Positions 60,453-64,000 of a DNA stretch of 64,000 nt are shown here, piece after piece. Numbering within the stretch: the first letter of the stretch is position 1; each line of letters opens with the position of its first letter. The notes beneath the pieces were generated by a model, which searched no databases, was not told where the DNA came from, and was given only the letters and a program-made list of their open reading frames with translations. The position numbers and the translations under genes were made by a program. The stretch comes from Candidatus Methanohalarchaeum thermophilum (GTDB taxonomy: Archaea > Halobacteriota > Methanonatronarchaeia > Methanonatronarchaeales > Methanonatronarchaeaceae): assembly GCA_001914405.1 (NCBI GenBank), contig MSDW01000001.1:496001-560000 (forward strand). The letters are read 5' to 3'.

Positions 60453-61046
60453 ATGATGTCAGGAACTGAAAAGAAATTGATGGTAGTTGAAGATGATCCA
60501 GATGAAAGAGAATTATACAGGCAGATATTAAAAGATGAGTATGATGTTACTAAAGCCGCTGGAGGAGAAGAGGCTCTTGAGGAAATAGACTCAAGTTACG
60601 ATTTAATACTTTTAGATAGGAAGATGCCAGATCTCCACGGGGATAAGGTTTTAAAAAAAATCCGTAATAATTCAAGGACAGCTCAAATACCTGTTATTAT
60701 GCTAACTGCGCTTGATGCTAACTTGGATATAATTGATATGGAATTTGATGATTATATAAATAAACCAGTATCAGCAGACGATTTAAGAGATATAGTAAAA
60801 AAAACTCTTAGTTATACTCGATATAATAAAGTTTTGGATAGATATTTTTCTTTGATTAATAAAAAAGAAGCTTTAGTAGGTTCTTTAAACCAAAGTAAAC
60901 TAGAGGGTAGTGATGAATATCAAGAACTTCAAGAAGAGATTGAAGAAACTCGAAGAGAATTGGATCAAGAGCTGGACAAAATAATGGAGGACATACCGGT
61001 TGAAGATCTTTCGGGTTTTGAGAAATTTTTAGAAAACTTACTTTAG
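60453..61046 (+). CDS. HalX-type response regulator
   Basis: A 197-residue protein. The receiver domain (1-120) has the acidic pair DD14-15, phosphoacceptor D55 (LILLDRKMPDLHG), T/S in VIMLTALD and K in INKPVS. The C-terminal helical region (about 125-180: YNKVLDRYFSLINKKEALVGSL, ELQEEIEETRRELD) resembles the HalX domain, which is characteristic of haloarchaeal regulators and is not a known DNA-binding fold. It starts the block leading to the radical SAM genes, 94 bp upstream of the first, so a shared transcript is possible. Confidence 0.85.
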   Translation: MMSGTEKKLMVVEDDPDERELYRQILKDEYDVTKAAGGEEALEEIDSSYDLILLDRKMPDLHGDKVLKKIRNNSRTAQIPVIMLTALDANLDIIDMEFDDYINKPVSADDLRDIVKKTLSYTRYNKVLDRYFSLINKKEALVGSLNQSKLEGSDEYQELQEEIEETRRELDQELDKIMEDIPVEDLSGFEKFLENLL

Positions 61047-61140
61047 AATAGAGAACTTAACTTAGGTAGTATAATTTGCTAAGAATTTTTAATTATTTCT
61101 ATAACAAGTTTTTTTGATATCACTTGAGAGTCGAATAAAT

Positions 61141-62331
61141 ATGAAGGAAATTAGTGTTTTAGACAAAAAAGGATTAGATTTGTTCTTAGAGATCGGTGAT
61201 AACGATGTTAAGTTAAGGTCTTCTGGGCCTTTTTCCATTTTTGCAAAACCAATAGTTTCCAAAGTAAACTGGTTACTAGAAAATGAAAAACCGATAAGGG
61301 TAAGCGAGGATCAAGTTACTTTAAGTACTTGGATTCCTCCGATCCCAAGTGAACCATTCAAAAGAGCAATTAAAGCCGAAATTAAATCAAGGATATTTAA
61401 TGAAAATATCCCAGAAGCTGTTTCGATGAATATATCCGCTTGTACACTTAATTGTGAGGAATGCAATATTCTTGGTGAAGGAAGTCAATTAGAGACTAAG
61501 TTAATCAAGGATTTCATGGATGAGGTTCAAGAGATGGGTGCTATATCGCTCGGTTTTGCAGAAGGAGATCCCCTATTACGAGATGATCTCTTTGAATTGA
61601 TAGAGCATGTAGACAAAGATAAGAGTACAGTCAGTGTTTTTACGCCAGGACCATTAATGGACGATGAAACGGCTTCTAAACTCAAAGAAAAAGGAGTTCA
61701 CTCAGTAATTACCGGAATTAAAAGCCCGATCCCTTCAGAGCATAATAAAGCTAGAGGAAAGAAGAGGGCGTTCCAAGATGCGATAAACTGTATGGAAACC
61801 TGCGTGGACAAAGGATTAAATGTCTCTATGCATACTCATGTAAAACCTAGCTTAGTCGAAGAAGGTAAAATAACAGAAATCTACGAATTAGCCAAAAAAA
61901 CAGACGTTCATGAATTAACGTTATGGGAAAGCCATCCTACTTGGTCTTATAAAGATAAAACCAGTTTAATCTTAAGTGAAAGCCATAGGAATAAATTAAC
62001 TAAATTATATAAAAAGTGGAACAAGACAGAAGGGCCTAGGATCTTCTATAACCATGTCTTCGAGTCAGAAGATATGTTTGGGTGTATGGCCGGTAAGAGA
62101 TGGCTAAACTTAATACACGATGGGACTTTAACTCCTTGCACTTATGTACCTATCTCTTTTGGAAACATAAAGGAGGAAAAGGTCGAAACGATTTGGCAGA
62201 GAATGCAGGAATCGGATGCAATACAGTGTGGTGAGAAGTGTAAAATGCTAGACGAAGAATTTAGAACCAAGGTAGTAGACAAGCATTCAGTTCAAGAGAT
62301 GCCTATAGACTATAGAAATATTTCGTGGTGA
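61141..62331 (+). CDS. Radical SAM protein with SPASM-like C terminus (1)
   Basis: A 396-residue protein. An N-terminal domain of about 85 residues ends in STWIPPIPSEPFKRAI, shared with the next gene. The radical SAM cluster motif is CTLNCEEC (C101, C105, C108), followed by LGFAEGDPLLRDDL and TVSVFTPG. The C-terminal block FGCMAGKRWLNLIHDGTLTPCTY is SPASM/twitch-like with auxiliary-cluster cysteines. A TTG at 61114 is in frame, but ATG 61141 starts the homology. Families with the PPIPS N terminus are widespread in methanogens with undetermined substrates. Only 3 nt separate it from the next gene. Confidence 0.8.
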   Translation: MKEISVLDKKGLDLFLEIGDNDVKLRSSGPFSIFAKPIVSKVNWLLENEKPIRVSEDQVTLSTWIPPIPSEPFKRAIKAEIKSRIFNENIPEAVSMNISACTLNCEECNILGEGSQLETKLIKDFMDEVQEMGAISLGFAEGDPLLRDDLFELIEHVDKDKSTVSVFTPGPLMDDETASKLKEKGVHSVITGIKSPIPSEHNKARGKKRAFQDAINCMETCVDKGLNVSMHTHVKPSLVEEGKITEIYELAKKTDVHELTLWESHPTWSYKDKTSLILSESHRNKLTKLYKKWNKTEGPRIFYNHVFESEDMFGCMAGKRWLNLIHDGTLTPCTYVPISFGNIKEEKVETIWQRMQESDAIQCGEKCKMLDEEFRTKVVDKHSVQEMPIDYRNISW

Positions 62332-62334
62332 AAA

Positions 62335-63510
62335 ATGAAGGTTAATGTTCTTAATTCTAAGTTACTAAAAGTAGATTTAGATTACAATGGTGAAAAGGAA
62401 CTAGAACTAGAAACATCGGGTCTTCTATCCCCTTTTTTTAAAGGAAGGATCTCAGAAATAGAGGAATATCTCAAAGAACTTAGCCCAGTTGTTTCTGGTC
62501 AAAAGCTCTTTCTTTCGACAGGTTTTCCTCCGGTACCTAGCAATGGATTTCAAAGAATGGTTAAAAATGAGATTAAGAGACTACTAGGTTTTCATAAACC
62601 CAATGATATGACGATAATGGTTACCAATGAATGCCAATGTAATTGTAAACATTGCTTGGCAAATGATCTAATGAATCAAAATGAAGAATTAACAAATAAG
62701 GAAATTAAGAACCTAATAGATCAAGGAATTGAACTTGGAGTTTCTCAGATAGTTTTTGAAGGTGGTGAACCTACTTTAAGAGATGACTTACCAGATCTGG
62801 TTGGTTATGTAGGGGATAGAGCCTCCACAATGGTAGTAACTAATGGATATGAAATCAAAGAAAGTTACATAGATGAATTAGATAAAAATGGACTAGGGTG
62901 TATTAACTTTAGTCTAGATAGTCCTTATCCAGAGAAACATAATGAGTTTAGGAGAAAAGAAAACTTGTTTAGCTCCGTAATAGAATCGATAGAGGCCTCC
63001 GTATCCTCAAATATATTGACTGGGATACTATATGTAGCAAATCCTTTTAATTCTAATAAATCGACCATAAAAGACTTAATTGAACTTGGAAGACAACTTG
63101 GTGTATTTGAGATTATGATTGAGGAAATAGTGGATGTTGGTAACTGGGAAAATAGAGAAAATCTAACAGAAAGAGATAAAAAGGACATCAGAGCCCTCAA
63201 GTATGAACAAAATGCGGGGATAGTAACCAATTTCTTCGAATTGAGAGACAAGTTTGGATGTTTTGCAGGTGATAGATGGTTTTATGTATCTCCTTCTGGA
63301 GAAGTTATGCCATGTATGCATGCACCAATATCCTACGGTAATTTTAAAGAAAAACCTCTTTCAGAGATATGGAAAAGAATTAGAAGAGATAGATGGATAA
63401 AAGATACTGGAGAAGAATGTTTATATGAGAAAGATTACTATAAAAAGAGTATAAAAGAATTAAGCAAATCAAATAAATTACCTTACAAAATAAAGGACTT
63501 AAAGAAATGA
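62335..63510 (+). CDS. Radical SAM protein with SPASM-like C terminus (2)
   Basis: A 391-residue paralogue of the previous protein. N-terminal domain with LFLSTGFPPVPSNGFQRMV, cluster motif CQCNCKHC (C100, C104, C107), GGEPTLRDDLPDLV, and MVVTNGYEI with SLDSPYPEKHN. C-terminal block FGCFAGDRWFYVSPSGEVMPCMHAPISYGNF. The two PPxPS proteins probably act in one pathway, on related substrates or as partners. ATG 62335; its stop overlaps the start of the third radical SAM gene (ATGA). Confidence 0.8.
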   Translation: MKVNVLNSKLLKVDLDYNGEKELELETSGLLSPFFKGRISEIEEYLKELSPVVSGQKLFLSTGFPPVPSNGFQRMVKNEIKRLLGFHKPNDMTIMVTNECQCNCKHCLANDLMNQNEELTNKEIKNLIDQGIELGVSQIVFEGGEPTLRDDLPDLVGYVGDRASTMVVTNGYEIKESYIDELDKNGLGCINFSLDSPYPEKHNEFRRKENLFSSVIESIEASVSSNILTGILYVANPFNSNKSTIKDLIELGRQLGVFEIMIEEIVDVGNWENRENLTERDKKDIRALKYEQNAGIVTNFFELRDKFGCFAGDRWFYVSPSGEVMPCMHAPISYGNFKEKPLSEIWKRIRRDRWIKDTGEECLYEKDYYKKSIKELSKSNKLPYKIKDLKK

Positions 63511-64000
63511 ATTTAATGAAAAAACTATTTGAGGGGATTTGGCAGTACAAAATAAAGGACAAACCAATAGCAATGTCCCATCAAGTAAATTCGGAATGCA
63601 ACCTAAGATGTCCTTTTTGCTCTGACTGGAGAGAAAAAGGAGATCAAATGGATAAAAAAGAAATCTTCGATCTATTAGACGAAGCTCGTAAATTTGGTAT
63701 AATATTATACAACGCATGGAGTACAGAACCACTACTCAGGGATGAACTACCCGAAATACTCGAATATGCACATAAAAAAAATATGCTAACCTCAACTGTT
63801 ACAAACGGAAAACTTCTCGATAAAAGAATAGATGAATTAGATGACTTAGATTATTTAACAGTATCAGTAGATGGGATCTCCTATAATAAACAAATAAGAG
63901 GAATAAAACCATCTGAATTAATAAAAAGCCTAAAAAAAGCAAAAAATAAAGATATATCAGTTTCATTGAATTGCGTCATAACAAACAAAAATCTAGAAGA
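63507..64000 (+). CDS. Radical SAM protein (3), partial
   Basis: ATG at 63507 overlaps the upstream stop (ATGA), so the three genes are translationally coupled. It lacks the long N-terminal PPxPS domain: the cluster motif CNLRCPFC (C31, C35, C38) comes early, then AWSTEPLLRDELPEIL, TSTVTNGKLL and LTVSVDGISYNK. It runs off the window at 64000 with about 164 codons visible. A short-N-terminus radical SAM after two long ones suggests a dedicated biosynthetic or peptide-modifying locus that continues to the right. Confidence 0.85.
   Translation, partial: MNLMKKLFEGIWQYKIKDKPIAMSHQVNSECNLRCPFCSDWREKGDQMDKKEIFDLLDEARKFGIILYNAWSTEPLLRDELPEILEYAHKKNMLTSTVTNGKLLDKRIDELDDLDYLTVSVDGISYNKQIRGIKPSELIKSLKKAKNKDISVSLNCVITNKNLE

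Overview
The window is from an AT-rich euryarchaeal chromosome. The archaeal assignment rests on an archaeal histone, archaeal SecY, an Mre11-Rad50-NurA-HerA operon, intron-containing tRNAs, an archaeal RNase P RNA and the 16S signature ends. Several features point to a halophile near the haloarchaeal branch that may live by hydrogen- and corrinoid-dependent methyl metabolism (a Methanonatronarchaeia-like lineage is my best guess, inferred rather than proven). These are a HalX-type response regulator, two TatC proteins, a heliorhodopsin, a 5S rRNA with a ~104-nt insertion of the kind known in Halococcus, a cytosolic [NiFe] hydrogenase, cobalamin genes (cbiP, cbiA, hemB) and a MetH-activation-domain-like corrinoid protein.

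Layout: 0-2.1 kb, [NiFe] hydrogenase small and large subunits. 2.3-8 kb, mobile-element debris around a histone gene. 8.1-12.3 kb, small membrane protein, heliorhodopsin and membrane histidine kinase, separated by palindrome-ended elements. 13.2-17.7 kb, tRNA-Met, hemB, HAD phosphatase, secY. 18.2-25.1 kb (minus strand), mre11-rad50-nurA-HAS barrel-herA. 25.9 kb, cis-prenyltransferase. 26.7-32.1 kb, rRNA operon 16S-tRNA-Ala-23S-tRNA-Cys-5S, with both tRNAs intron-bearing. 32.9-36.5 kb, RNase P RNA, surE, rpiA, rhomboid. 36.6-40.9 kb, two divergent tatC genes split by a dead TnpB element, a probable SAMP/ThiS-like modifier and tRNA-Ser. 41.8-49.2 kb, transposon remnants around a wHTH gene, the corrinoid-activation gene and a methyltransferase. 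49.4-55.8 kb, small proteins, a Trm9-like methyltransferase, an RHH-PurM fusion, and convergent cbiP/cbiA. 57.6-59.9 kb, an intein-split DinG/XPD-type helicase. 60.4-64 kb, a HalX response regulator followed by three tandem radical SAM genes, the last cut by the window edge.

The most striking system-level feature is a dense population of IS200/IS605-like elements. Every tnpB copy seen is broken, yet many short elements without any tnpB (about 300-480 bp) keep palindromic ends and long, conserved, structured right halves. These right halves match the right ends of the dead tnpB copies, i.e. the position of an omega/reRNA. At least eight copies or remnants of one family (A), two of B, three of C and three or four of F are present. 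Isolated end-palindromes sit at the 3' ends of hemB and cbiP and supply their stop codons; a B element does the same for the corrinoid-activation gene. All calls come from reading the sequence; no database search or folding program was run.
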